Assembly (NCBI GenBank): GCA_038373885.1 | Contig: JAWZYV010012396.1 | Coordinates: 372,001 to 436,000, forward strand | Direction of reading: 5' to 3' | DNA length: 64,000 bases | DNA from: Cheiracanthium punctorium | Taxonomy: Eukaryota; Arthropoda; Arachnida; Araneae; Cheiracanthiidae | In this document: positions 23,437 through 33,615 of the stretch, one piece after another | Layout of the letters: each line of letters opens with the position of its first letter | Position numbering within the stretch: the first letter of the stretch is position 1 | Translations under genes and position numbers: made by a program | The notes under the pieces: generated by a model | Told to the model about the DNA's origin: nothing | Databases searched by the model: none | Seen by the model: only the letters and a program-made list of their open reading frames with translations

Positions 23437-23682
23437 TGTAAGACGACACGAACTCCCAAAATGACAGAAGAGACTCGCATCTCACTTACACAAAAAACAT
23501 TTTATTAAAAAGAACAAACACTGCACGGATTACACATAAAAATAACAACAGCCATAGCTCACTCCATCTTAGCCTCGCTACTCATCTACGAACTCAAACG
23601 ATTCCCTGGCGGAAGCTCACTGCTTTTATTTTGCCGCTGCAGTCCTGGAGTTTGGCTGCTCAGGTGGGGAACACCTGTTACA
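23437..23682 (-). repeat. 5' LTR of the gypsy element
   Basis: 246 bp with TGTAA...TTACA termini. It would act as promoter and RNA start for the element. It differs from the 3' LTR at about seven bases and two 1-bp indels. Confidence 0.95.
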
Positions 23683-23924
23683 ACTTTACGAAATTATCCA
23701 CAATAATTGAATTTCTTTGCATATAACTTCACTACGGTATTTTTCTCGGAATCAATTTGTCTTGACTTATTAAATGAAACACTGTATGACGAAACATTTA
23801 ATGTAATGGTGTGTTCTTTACACGAAATCGAATAGAACGTGTTCTTTGATTCCAATATATACTTTTTTTTCCAATGGCGTACACTTACCGATTATAGGCA
23901 TTGATCACTACAAAGGTCGAAATT

Positions 23925-24075
23925 ACTGGTCTCTTTATTATGGAAGCACCCAATAGGTAGACTAGCGTTGCCTCCTATGAAGGGACGGACGACCTAGCCC
24001 TTGCTGGGAATCCAACCCAGGCCCGTGGTGTGATAGAATGGCTTTCTAACCACTATACGACCCGAGCGGAGCTCC
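23925..24075 (-). repeat. tRNA-derived SINE or tRNA pseudogene
   Basis: The minus strand from about 24071 reads a tRNA-like head: an A-box region TCGTATAGTGGTTAGAAAG (24042-24060) and a B-box-like GGTTGGATTCC (24007-24017), with spacing typical of a tRNA. The sequence resembles tRNA-Asp/Glu heads but does not fold into a clean acceptor stem, and a non-tRNA body follows. A retroposed SINE head is more likely than a working tRNA. Confidence 0.65.
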
Positions 24076-24079
24076 AATA

Positions 24080-24865
24080 TAATTTACTTTTGTTTTTCAT
24101 CGTGATATTAGAAATTTTCCTACATGAAAAGGAGAAGACTTCACTACGAAATATGTCAATGAATGAGGGAACAATCTCCCTTTGACGAGGCTTAATTTGT
24201 TCATTATTAATTAGTGCATAATTTTATTGTTTTAATTGCTTTTCTATCAAGAACTGTCTCATGACTCATGTAGTGGCCATTTAAAGTGTGACTTTTCAGT
24301 TTCGCACTAAGCTGCAATAAGTGGAAAAAAAAACATATTCATGATTGTTTGGGCTATGCTCTTGAGGACATTTTCTCGCATCCACCTTTGGTGCTTGTTT
24401 TTTTTAGGGTGCATGGACTAATAGACCAGGTCTAGCTGGTGCTTAGATCTGCAAGAATTGGCAACAAAAACAACAACTGCTTTTTATGCAAAGGACATGC
24501 GTATTTCTACTAGTATGCGTAAACATGCGTATATCATATTAGTTTATGTTTTGTTTTATGCTGAAATTTTCACCAATATTTGGACTAATCAGCTTGGTTC
24601 CGAGCACACGGAAAAAGAAAAGGGAAGAAAAAAAGAAATCGAAGGATTTAATAATTAGCACCAGAGAGCTATTAATTTCAACCTTGCTTTTTGTGTAGAC
24701 ACGATTTTGGTACAATTAGCGAGTCGAGTCACTTTTCAAATACGTTTACAAAGATAACGTGGAGGGGGGGGGCGGCGTTAATAAAATGTTCAAAGTCGCA
24801 CAAGGTTTGCAATTTTTGATAAATGATCGCTAAACTGGGTACCAAAACGCGACAATTTATTATAA
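24080..24865. other. AT-rich intergenic sequence
   Basis: No supported gene. A short G-rich tract lies near 24765-24776. Confidence 0.4.
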
Positions 24866-25905
24866 ATATATTTTGAGTATAGTTAGAAAACGCCTGGCGA
24901 ATATTGTAAAATAGTTTTAGTAGGCGATTTAAATGTAGATTTTAATTCCGAAGAAGTGTTTTATAGAACAGTGAAGACAAATACGGCACACATCATAGAT
25001 TATGATACACTTTCCAAATGGTATTTATAAAGGTGAAGTGTAGTTTGACTATGCCTGGCGAAAATTGTTAAACAGTTTTGGTAGGCGATTTTAATATAGA
25101 TTTCTATTCCGAAGAAGTGTTTTATAGAACAAAGAAGGAAAACACGATACACTCATGGATTATGATGCTCATTCCAAACAGTATTTAAAATGTCTACGAG
25201 ATATAGTTGGAATATGCATATAGTTCGAATATGTCTGGTGAAGATTTTAAAACATTATCAGTAGGCGATTTTAAGATGGATTTGGATTCCAAAGATGTGC
25301 TTTATGGTTCAAGAAAGAGTTGATTCTATTTTAACGCCCCTACTTTCTCCAACTTAAAAATTCCCCGCACTTTGGCGAGCTTTGAAGTCATGGGTCTCTA
25401 GGAGTTATGCACAAGTTTCAACGCTCCCTAAACAACTACATGCAAACTAAAGTGAGCAAATTAGTGATAAACGCACTAGTTAAGGAATTTGAAAACACTT
25501 AATTATTAAAACTACATTAATTGGCAACCCAAAATAAATAAAAATGTAACGGAATGCTGTATTTACAGGTTGTTCCAAATCGCCATTTTAATTCTAAATT
25601 ACAATTGCCACATAAATACAAAAAATTGTCATGGTTGCTGTTTAATGATCGCCACCTTGGCGAGAGTTGGGCCGTTAAAGTAGAAATCAACCCAAGAAAG
25701 ACAAACATGGCACACTCATAGATTATGATGCACATTCGAAACAATATTTAAAATGGTGAAGTAGTAATATACTTGGCGAAGATTGTAAAATAGTTTTAGT
25801 AGGCAATTTCAAGATAAATTTCGATTCCAAAGATGGGTTTTATAAAACAAGGAAGAAAAATACTGCTCACTCATGAATAATGATACACTTTCCAACCTTA
25901 TGGAA
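24866..25905 (+). repeat. Four-copy tandem array with endonuclease-like coding flavour
   Basis: Copies are anchored by TGGCGAA- or TGGTGAA-type starts near 24895, 25056, 25236 and 25774 (the last after a 374-bp insertion). Each copy can be read as PGEDCKIVLVGDFNID-like peptide with substitutions. This resembles the VGDFN block of exonuclease/endonuclease/phosphatase domains in LINE elements. The copies carry stops and are not a gene. The unit length varies between about 156 and 180 bp. Confidence 0.7.
25319..25692. mobile_element. 374-bp miniature element with 9-bp target duplication
   Basis: The ends are inverted: GTTGATTCTATTTTAACG on the left and, reverse-complemented, GGTTGATTTCTACTTTAACG on the right, with similarity continuing for about 30 bp. 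It is flanked by CAAGAAAGA on both sides (25310-25318 and 25693-25701). Removing the element and one duplication rejoins the third copy of the surrounding array in register. A 9-bp duplication fits Mutator-like elements. Confidence 0.85.
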
Positions 25906-27454
25906 TAAGGAAGAAAATAGGGACGATGCAAAAATTATGATACGCTTTTAATATATAGCACTTTGGTGCGTATTTAAAATCTGAAAGGGTTTCAGATTTT
26001 CTTCATATTTTCCCTGATTTTTTTTTTCATTTTAATTTCGTTTCCATTTTTCCTCGTCAAGAATGTGAATTTACGAGATTCAACTGCATTTGTTTAATAA
26101 GATCAGTTGCAAAAATTACATCAATATCAAACGAAATTTTTATTTTTATGCTAACAAGCACAAATAATGGATTCCACACAAACATTACATCACGAAAAAG
26201 ATGGTTTGCAAAATTTCAAACTTAGTTTAACTGGGAGTATCCATAAGAATACTTTTGATTTTTTTTTTTTTTTTTTTTTTTTTTCAAACTGCGAAAAAAA
26301 AAAGTCATTGGTAAACCATTTCACATTTATGATGTCATGGTAAGAGTTTAATTTTTTTCTTCCACGTGGGTGAAGTAAGGTTTTAATAGTTGTGATGCTA
26401 AAAAAATAATAAGAAAGAGAGGAAACTAAATAGTAAAGCAGCTGATTTAGAAAAATTACAGACGTTCTGAAAAGCATTATGGTAAATTTATCAGAGTAAG
26501 CATCTTACTAATAAACTGATGAGAAATTTGAAATAGTAACTCATGTTCTGTTGCTGCTTGAAATTCCCCTTGAAAAGGCAAATGGTGATGTGTTTTTTTT
26601 TTAGGAATGAGACGAATGACTCAGGAGACTCCCAAAAAGCAATTTTTGAGCTTAAATCACAGGTTAGTGTTGAAATACTTCTGTAAATAAATGACTTTTG
26701 ACTGCATTTTCAAACAGCTTTTGCGTAAATGTGAAAGTATGCTTGAGTTTCCATTGTCGTCATCAATTTTATGCGTAACATATTTTGTTCCTGGAAAAGA
26801 GAATAAACACATAGGTGTCACCATATTGGGAAACTAGGAACACGTGCTGAAAAAGACGAAAAACATAGCAAAATGTCGTAAAAGTGGTTTTATTTGATCA
26901 ACAGTAGTGCTGCGCTGTCGCATTTAAATGTGTCAGTGCATCATACAAAAAAAAAATCTGCTAACTATATGATTATCCTTTCAAACTCACAGAAACAGTT
27001 AAACAACAACGATAAGCAGATAGAAAAGGAAGATTGTATTTGAATTTTCTAAACTTAAAAATTTGACAAACTTCCATTTACACTTGAAGAACTTGATAAG
27101 CCTTTTTCAAAATCAAAACAATTATTAAGATAAATATCATTTTATGTTGCGAAGTGGTAGAAATAAATCTGATATTTATGTTGCAATAATCATAAAGGAT
27201 AACCTCTTCCTTTCTTGGAGATTTTTTTTCATTTCTCAAATATTTTTTAGTAATAAGCTCTTTCCTTAGTTTCCGTTGAAAAAGAAAAAATAGCATTGAT
27301 TCTTTATGTTATAATCAGATGTTTTACACCAGCTTCACATCAATGGTTACTTTTCATTATTTTGTTTTAACTGGTGTCTGTCTACATATTTTTACATAAT
27401 GCACACTATGCACAGTGACTTCAATTTACAAACGATTGTATATATATATATATA
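25906..27454. other. AT-rich intergenic sequence
   Basis: No recognisable gene. Contains a 26-nt poly(T) run at 26259-26284 and a (TA)n run at about 27440-27454 that abuts the next element. Confidence 0.5.
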
Positions 27455-28331
27455 GGGGAAGTGGCTTAAAACGATCGAAACCGTTGACATGTTTTGTTTT
27501 TTTGTTTTTTTTTTAGGTACACGTAGCGCTGTGAATCGGGTAACACATAAACTAGTTGTGCCAAGTAAAGAAGAAGCAATGGCAGTAATCAAGCGGTGAC
27601 AGTATTACGCGACTAAATAGAATTTTTCGAGAAATTTGGTTTTAAAACATCTGTTATAGGGCAAGCACTACCTTTCGTATTTATTTAGATGTACAGTCCT
27701 CCAAGTACAAAAATGTGACTCGGTTTACTGTATGGAGTATGTTTCAGTTGGAAATTACACTTGCCAAGTTTGTTATGTTTCTGAGGTTCATCCAGTAATA
27801 TGCCCTAAAGCGGGAAGCCATATTGTCTGGTAAAATGATCCATCGACCGAAGAAACTCCAATACCGGGTTCTAGCCATCATATCAGCCTTTCAACCATTC
27901 TCAAAATGGGCGACTCCACGTTACATTACTTAATTTCTTTCTGTATTTATTGTAGGCCATAATTTTTGAATTATCAATTTAAAATATTCCATTTTATTAT
28001 TTGTGACTCTTTTTTATATTAAAATTTTTGCACAATAAATTAGGCATACTATATGATTGTAAAACTTATTTCATTTCATTATGTATAGTCATAATTACTT
28101 TTACATCTTTCATTTTGTAAGAAACAACTTAGAGTTGTTTACAAATAAAGGATCGTTTTGTCAAAATTCAGTTTTCTAATGCTTAAAAAAAGCTTTTAAA
28201 AGATTATTAAAATATGTTTATGATGCAATATGTAGTGTAAAATATGATAGCAGAGGACGAACATTTTTGTTTTAACAAAAATGTTATTCTATACAAGAGG
28301 TCTTAAGTGAATCATTTTAGGCCATCTTCCC
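27455..28331. mobile_element. 0.9-kb non-autonomous DNA element, copy 2
   Basis: About 877 bp, collinear with 12924-13841. The left end is GGGGAAGTGGCTTAAAACG and the right end, reverse-complemented, is GGGAAGATGGCCTAAAATG. It is preceded by a (TA)n tract, so the TA duplication is plausible on the left but decayed on the right. The copies differ throughout, and both appear old. Confidence 0.75.
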
Positions 28332-28834
28332 TGATGTAAAAATCTTAGTTTATTAATCTTCTCATATATTACAAGAAAACATTTATGCTAAAAAACGATG
28401 AATTTTTATCTTAATAACTATTACGCATGCTCGAAAATTCAAGAAATTAAGGATCTTTCAACAGTTCTGAAATTTCCAATTTCCAATATTTGACGCATTA
28501 TCATACCTCTAAAAAAAACGTCGCCAAGCGGTACGCATTTCTTTGTGGTTGCCAGTCAAAACTACCACCGGCAGGGTATTTCACTCCCGCTGAACATCGC
28601 ACACGATGCCGCCAGAATCAACACTAAATGACCATCAAAATGTAAACAGCACCGGATACGGAAGATAGACCAGTTTCTTTTAGCTGTATGAATTTCGAAA
28701 AAAAATTAACAAATTGAACTTCGGAAATTTTAATAACATTCAAATACTCTTTTGCGAAACGGCAAACAAAAACAAAATGTGTGCGTGGGATTTACGCATT
28801 CGCATGTGTTAACATGATTTATTCAAAATTAAAG
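28332..28834. other. Intergenic sequence left of the P element
   Basis: A moderately GC-rich patch (about 28511-28670) includes AACGTCGCCA, which recurs right of the P element near 33766. No gene is recognised. Confidence 0.4.
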
Positions 28835-28841
28835 CATCGAC

Positions 28842-28878
28842 CACAGCCCTCTATAGTAATAGGCCAGCGCGCTGATTC
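28842..28878 (+). repeat. Left terminal inverted repeat of the P element
   Basis: 37 bp beginning CACAGCCCTCT and ending CGCTGATTC. It matches the right repeat except at positions 12, 13 and 27. Confidence 0.95.
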
Positions 28879-28893
28879 AAAATGGCGGTGACT

Positions 28894-28903
28894 GAAGGCG
28901 GAA
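28894..28903 (+). repeat. Left subterminal inverted repeat
   Basis: GAAGGCGGAA, the reverse complement of 33543-33552. A possible transposase or host-factor binding site by analogy with Drosophila P. Confidence 0.65.
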
Positions 28904-30416
28904 TTTCCCCTTTCCCTACATGCGATGGCAGTGCACAAACCAGAAAACAAACTTAATATTTTACTAAACAATTAATGATTACATGACTGAAAAATTTTAC
29001 CATCTCTTATATAATGATTTTTACCAATAAAAAAGTTACACCTGAAAGATAATTTATTTTATTTTTGGTATTATAGAGATAATATTTTGATAATAGGCCT
29101 TCTTTGTAAACAATATGTTATATACCACGAAAGCAATTTACTATATCATTATATTTTAATTTGAATCATTTTAACTATGTATTATTCAGTATTCAATTCA
29201 TATAATGATTTCCATTAAATTATTCAAAGTTTCGGGGGAATAAAGTATTTTACTGTAGCTAAATCATTTTAAATACTGAAAATAATAATTATATAGATTC
29301 TATTTTCAAGGAGAAAATCTATAAATAAAAATAGCATGGATATACTAAAATGAATCAAAACATATCAATTCAGTAACTTTATTTTCAAAATCATATATAT
29401 ACACTCACAAACAATTTGCATCTTATTACATAAACGTAAACAATATATATAGATTAACATTTTCACTATTGAAAATTATCTAACTTCACAGTATTTCCAT
29501 AAAGGAAGTAACAAAGTAATTTCACCCTTAAATTAATTGATAATTTCTGTTATTTGCACTTGTAAAAGTTACACGTTCAACATTGTGTAATTACAATGTA
29601 TGGGCTATTTCAATAATTATTACTTTGTGATTATACTAAAAAATATAAAAATTATAAAAAATTTTAACATTTTTGCCCATAAACATACACACCCATTTAT
29701 CGTGAGGTAATGGATTGGGAACAGATATGTAAATACGAACAGAAATGGAAATACTTAAGCAATTGACCAGCGTTAAATTAAAAACATTTATGAAGGGACA
29801 GGGTACCTCTTCAGTAGCATAAATTGGAGTTTAAAAGGGTTAAATCGTTTGAAAATAAACGTTGTTTTTCAAAACACAAGTGTTAAACAAAGTTTAAAAA
29901 TGAAGATAGAAAAAAAATTATTTGGTAAAAAAACATCAACTTTAATAAATATGTTTTGAGACATTAAATAACTGTCCGGCTGTGATTTTAACAAGTCATT
30001 CTAATTTTGATATTTTAAGCAATGTTAGAGGTACAGTGTCTCTTTAAAAATTTACAGTAACATGAGTTAATAGTACAGTAAGAAGATTTCTTACATGGGT
30101 GCGGACTGACCAATTCTTTAATGTTGAAGAAGGAAAGAACTTTCGTGGCTGCTGAAACGTACATACAGTTTATTTTTACTGTTATGTCTGTTTAAAACGA
30201 AGTTTTTTACTGTACTATTCTCTTTAGCGTAATATTTTTGAGTATTCTTTTAACATCAAGTAATATTAAATGAATTACTCTTAAAAACACATTTAGAATT
30301 CGAAAACAATTACAATATTAGTTTAATGTCGACCTAGATTATACTCTATTTAAATATACGTTAATAAAATTGTAAGTCAGTATGAGAAATAATTCAATTA
30401 TTTTCCAGATAACTTT
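28904..30416. other. Non-coding 3' part of the P element
   Basis: About 1.5 kb of very AT-rich sequence between the transposase 3' end and the left terminus. No ORF or nested insertion is visible. Confidence 0.6.
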
Positions 30417-30422
30417 TTTATT
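30417..30422 (-). terminator. Candidate poly(A) signal of the transposase gene
   Basis: Minus-strand AATAAA about 82 nt past the transposase stop codon. In such AT-rich DNA the motif is common, so this is only the nearest plausible signal. Confidence 0.45.
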
Positions 30423-30503
30423 TTTCTCTTATCACCCTTTTCTTTGTTAAATTTTTCTGTAATCATTTTCGAATAATTGTTCAAAAGAATCTTGTACACA
30501 GTC

Positions 30504-32639
30504 TCAGAAATATTCTTCAAGTAAATAAAATAATCGTGAACATGATTTTACAATTGTATCATCCACATCACTCACTATAATTTTTACATATGGTTCTGTA
30601 ATGGATTGCAATAAATTGAGTTGGTTATCATTTGTTATGAATTCCCTGTGGAACTTTTCCAATACCTTTTGAAATACTTGAATACATATGCAAGCAATTT
30701 TAAGAGAATACACTGTAGGTTTTTTTAAAGAGCCTCTATCTAAAGCATCTATAAATGTGCATTCTTCCGAAAATTCATATTCTAAAGTATCACTGGAAAT
30801 AAGGATATCTGTGCAAAATTTACAGTTTATTTTTTTACATACTTTAAACGCAGCATAGCCTGCAATGAAAAGTAGAATTGGCATAATATGTTTCTCAATT
30901 GGTGCTAAATCGTCAATATCTATATCTTCGAACACATCTGCAAATAACTGAGAGTTGCATTTATTTGCAATGTCATTAAAGGTGTTTTTTATATTATCAT
31001 ACGAAAAAATTAAATTTTTAATTCTAATTTTCTTTTCACTTTCAATTAACTGCGTTAGAGAAATATAATAATTACTACCAGATAACTGTGTATAAAGACT
31101 GAAGCGTTCTTCCAAAGGATCTGTTTGAAATTTACCTAACAGTATAAAATTTACTTCCAGTTCTTTTAAGGCAAATTGTGCCAATCCATACATTCCATTG
31201 CAAGTTTGCCGAAAAGCTTCAAACGTCCTATTAGTCAGTCCATTATATAAGGTGCCTCTTGAAATAGTTTCCCAAATTTTTAGCCAATATGATATCTCCT
31301 GCAAAAATTTAAGTTCTTCCTGATTTACAGATGTAATTGGTTTGAAATCATTATTTTTGAGTCTGATGTTTTTGTTCAAATATTTAACATTAACAATATT
31401 CCACCATTTTAAAATTATGGATACAAATTCTGATGTTTCTTGACTCTTATGTCCACCAACTATTTTTAAAGCTTCGATATTTTCATAGTTAAATACTTTA
31501 AAAACTAGACTAACTTTTTGTCGCTCTATATTATAAGGATACAACGCTTTATAGTTTAATTTATGCGCATATTTTACGAGTGATTCCTTTTCTTTATCGT
31601 AGATATTTCTCAAAAAATTAAAATTAGCACTTTTTATTTCGTGTACATTTTCCATGTCTGGATAGTTTAAAGTTGCATTTTTTTGGTTTAGCCAATTATT
31701 TCGAATGTTTTTTAAAATGTGCACGGTGTCATAAAGCAAAAATAACGAAATGCCCGATGATGCAGGATTTAAAAAGGAGTGGTATCCGAAAGGGTGAGGA
31801 CTAAAATATGAAAACAATGATTTGTTGACCTGATTGTTATCCGCAATTATGCTTAGAGTCATAACACCCATTTCATGCAGTTCTTGAAGAATTTTTTTGG
31901 TTACCTCAAATAAAAAAGTACCAGAATTCTCGTGAATAGGTAAAATTGCAATGACATCTTTTAAGCTGCCAAAAGAAGAAGTAATTGAAAATACTTGAGC
32001 TGTTTTAGCTAATTTATTTGAATCAGTTATAGATGATCCTGTCAATTTCCCACCTTTAAAAGATAATTCTGGAGAAATATAAATTTCATCCAGTAAAAGA
32101 TTCATATATTTTTCTCTTTGAGACTGAGTACTTAACATTTTCTCTAAGTAATTGCTCTTAACTTTATACAATGAACTGCAGATATTTAGTTTAGATGCCA
32201 GCTTTCTTAAAGTAGTTGGGTGGGGTAAAATTAGCAAATTTGACTTTCTGATAGCTTTGTAGCAAGAAGGTGAGTTCAAAAATATTTTGAAGGCAAACTG
32301 AAGTAATGTAGGAGAAAACGAGTACCTCTCTTTAGGTAAATTATTAAGTTTAATTTGTTCGATTAACATATTTAACAATAACTGTTTCTTATCATCTAAA
32401 GTTCCGCTGTACTCTTCTAAACATTTAATAGATTTAGAAACCTTGTCCTTTGTGATACATTTATCATAAATATTGCATTCATCACAAACTTTTAATAATA
32501 AATCAATATCATGCTTATTTTGTATTTTGTTAAATTTCAAACTCAAAACATTCGACTTTACTATGTCATTATTATAATATATTTCAAAAGTTAAATCTAA
32601 GCTTACCTTAAAAGATATTTCTATTGAGGGTATATCCAA
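30504..32639 (-). CDS. P-element transposase, catalytic part
   Basis: 711 codons without interruption. The frame is open upstream to a TGA near 32680, so the stated start (a TTG codon at 32639) only marks the open frame; the real exon start is probably a splice acceptor. Family features in order: a helical N-terminal region with a CxxC motif (residues 52-55), an RNase H-like core with Asp184 in LLLDEIYISP, Asp267 in IIADNNQVN, the block FLLYDTVHILKNIRNNW (301-316) typical of P transposases, and the C-terminal acidic motif GKFQTDPLEERFS (502-514) with Glu510/511. P transposases cut and paste DNA at the terminal repeats and bind GTP through an insertion in the core. A C-terminal cysteine cluster (601-609) is also visible. 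All expected acidic residues appear to be present. Confidence 0.93.
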   Translation of the reverse strand: MDIPSIEISFKVSLDLTFEIYYNNDIVKSNVLSLKFNKIQNKHDIDLLLKVCDECNIYDKCITKDKVSKSIKCLEEYSGTLDDKKQLLLNMLIEQIKLNNLPKERYSFSPTLLQFAFKIFLNSPSCYKAIRKSNLLILPHPTTLRKLASKLNICSSLYKVKSNYLEKMLSTQSQREKYMNLLLDEIYISPELSFKGGKLTGSSITDSNKLAKTAQVFSITSSFGSLKDVIAILPIHENSGTFLFEVTKKILQELHEMGVMTLSIIADNNQVNKSLFSYFSPHPFGYHSFLNPASSGISLFLLYDTVHILKNIRNNWLNQKNATLNYPDMENVHEIKSANFNFLRNIYDKEKESLVKYAHKLNYKALYPYNIERQKVSLVFKVFNYENIEALKIVGGHKSQETSEFVSIILKWWNIVNVKYLNKNIRLKNNDFKPITSVNQEELKFLQEISYWLKIWETISRGTLYNGLTNRTFEAFRQTCNGMYGLAQFALKELEVNFILLGKFQTDPLEERFSLYTQLSGSNYYISLTQLIESEKKIRIKNLIFSYDNIKNTFNDIANKCNSQLFADVFEDIDIDDLAPIEKHIMPILLFIAGYAAFKVCKKINCKFCTDILISSDTLEYEFSEECTFIDALDRGSLKKPTVYSLKIACICIQVFQKVLEKFHREFITNDNQLNLLQSITEPYVKIIVSDVDDTIVKSCSRLFYLLEEYF

Positions 32640-32770
32640 TACACATAATTTAATTACAATTAATTGTTCATCAGTTTTAATATAATTTCATTTGGGATAG
32701 CTCATTATGCAGTCACGTATGTGAATTTCAGCTTGATATCTTTTATTTTATTTAGTTCAGTCTCATTAGC

Positions 32771-33160
32771 TTATGTTATTAAACTTGCATTTAAAGACAG
32801 CTGGATATTTTCGTTTTCTTTGTCGTCACGTGTTTTTCTTTTTTTGGGCACTGTGATATTTAAATGAGGTGTGGAATCATGAATATATGTTGGAAACGCA
32901 TCAGGAGTCAAAGCAGGACTGGCTCGGGGAATCTTATGTATATTCCCATCTTTGTCCTTCCAAATATCTTCTCGAACAATCATCTCACTGGCAAAATGTT
33001 TAATGCAAAATCTAGCATTTTTTGTGAATTTGAAATTTTGCCGATGAATCCGGTTAATCCAGAAATTTCTTTGTTCCTCATCGTTCGGGAACCGGAAACA
33101 AGTTACGTATGGCGGATCGTAGTTCGATCTGCATTGAGGAACAACGCATTTGAAAGGCAT
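32771..33160 (-). CDS. P-element THAP DNA-binding exon
   Basis: 129 codons from an ATG at 33160. Residues 1-93 form a THAP zinc finger: the C2CH ligands Cys5, Cys10, Cys52 and His55, conserved FRFP (22-25), Trp34, and the terminal AFPTYI (88-93), equivalent to the AVPTIF box. PKKRK at 105-109 is a classic nuclear localisation signal. In P elements this domain recognises sites near the transposon ends. The ATG follows a good splice acceptor (TTTGTAG at 33170-33164). The frame stops at 32771 and differs from that of the downstream transposase ORF, so an intron or a frame-changing lesion separates them. Confidence 0.93.
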   Translation of the reverse strand: MPFKCVVPQCRSNYDPPYVTCFRFPNDEEQRNFWINRIHRQNFKFTKNARFCIKHFASEMIVREDIWKDKDGNIHKIPRASPALTPDAFPTYIHDSTPHLNITVPKKRKTRDDKENENIQLSLNASLIT

Positions 33161-33163
33161 AAC

Positions 33164-33365
33164 CTACAAATGAAATAAAAAACATATGTTATCGGTAATT
33201 TAGATTAAACGTTATTACAAATTAATTAGGTTTTAAATTAATCAAGCTTTTGATTCATATTTTAAAACCATTAGTTAATTACTAATACAAAAAAGTAGAG
33301 AATGTAAACAAGCTCAACACATTAACATTAAATTTATTTTTTATGTAATATAATAAATTACTTAC
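33164..33365 (-). other. Candidate 5' UTR intron of the P transposase gene
   Basis: On the minus strand a donor AATA/GTAAGT starts at 33365, and a pyrimidine-rich acceptor TTTCATTTGTAG ends at 33164, four bases before the THAP ATG. The length, 202 bp, is ordinary for arthropod introns. Inferred from consensus only. Confidence 0.5.
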
Positions 33366-33542
33366 TATTTGTCTGATTTCTTTCTTTCTTGCACTATTCT
33401 TCTACACAAATGCAACAATACAAGCTATTTTAAGTAAAACAATATTAGATTATGTGAGAGATAAAATGGATGACTGTTGTTCTTAACTTCCATTTAGAAT
33501 GAAATCGCGAACGATGGCAGACGAACAGAATAATTTTAAACC

Positions 33543-33552
33543 TTCCGCCTTC
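33543..33552 (-). repeat. Right subterminal inverted repeat
   Basis: Complement of GAAGGCGGAA, paired with 28894-28903. Confidence 0.65.
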
Positions 33553-33578
33553 GGTTGGTCACGTGATCGTATTCCCAA

Positions 33579-33615
33579 GAATCAGCGCTCTGGCCTATTA
33601 CTGGAGAGGGCTGTG
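33579..33615 (-). repeat. Right terminal inverted repeat of the P element
   Basis: 37 bp; the minus strand begins CACAGCCCTCTCCAG. Three mismatches to the left end. Confidence 0.95.

Larger units (their letters stand above)
17576..23686 (-). mobile_element. Full-length Ty3/gypsy LTR retrotransposon
   Basis: A complete minus-strand element: LTRs at 17580-17827 and 23437-23682, and a 4-bp target duplication ACTT (17576-17579 and 23683-23686). LTR termini are TGTAA...TTACA. Internal order, read on the minus strand, is primer site, about 1-kb leader, gag with zinc knuckle, protease, reverse transcriptase, RNase H, and integrase with a C-terminal AT-hook-like tail. Integrase following RNase H is the Ty3/gypsy order. 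There is no env ORF. All of gag-pro-pol lies in one reading frame, interrupted by six in-frame stops (20895, 20544, 20457, 19623, 19011, 18717; lowest coordinate of each) with no frameshift. The two LTRs differ by about seven substitutions and two single-base indels, so the insertion is not recent. This copy is not autonomous. Confidence 0.96.

Noticed and set aside
17580..23682. Endogenous retrovirus with envelope gene
   Set aside because: The integrase frame runs directly into the polypurine tract and LTR, leaving no room for env; domain order and lengths fit a plain Ty3/gypsy retrotransposon.
23985..24071. Functional tRNA gene on the minus strand
   Set aside because: A- and B-box-like regions exist, but the acceptor stem does not pair and a non-tRNA body follows. 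A SINE head fits better.
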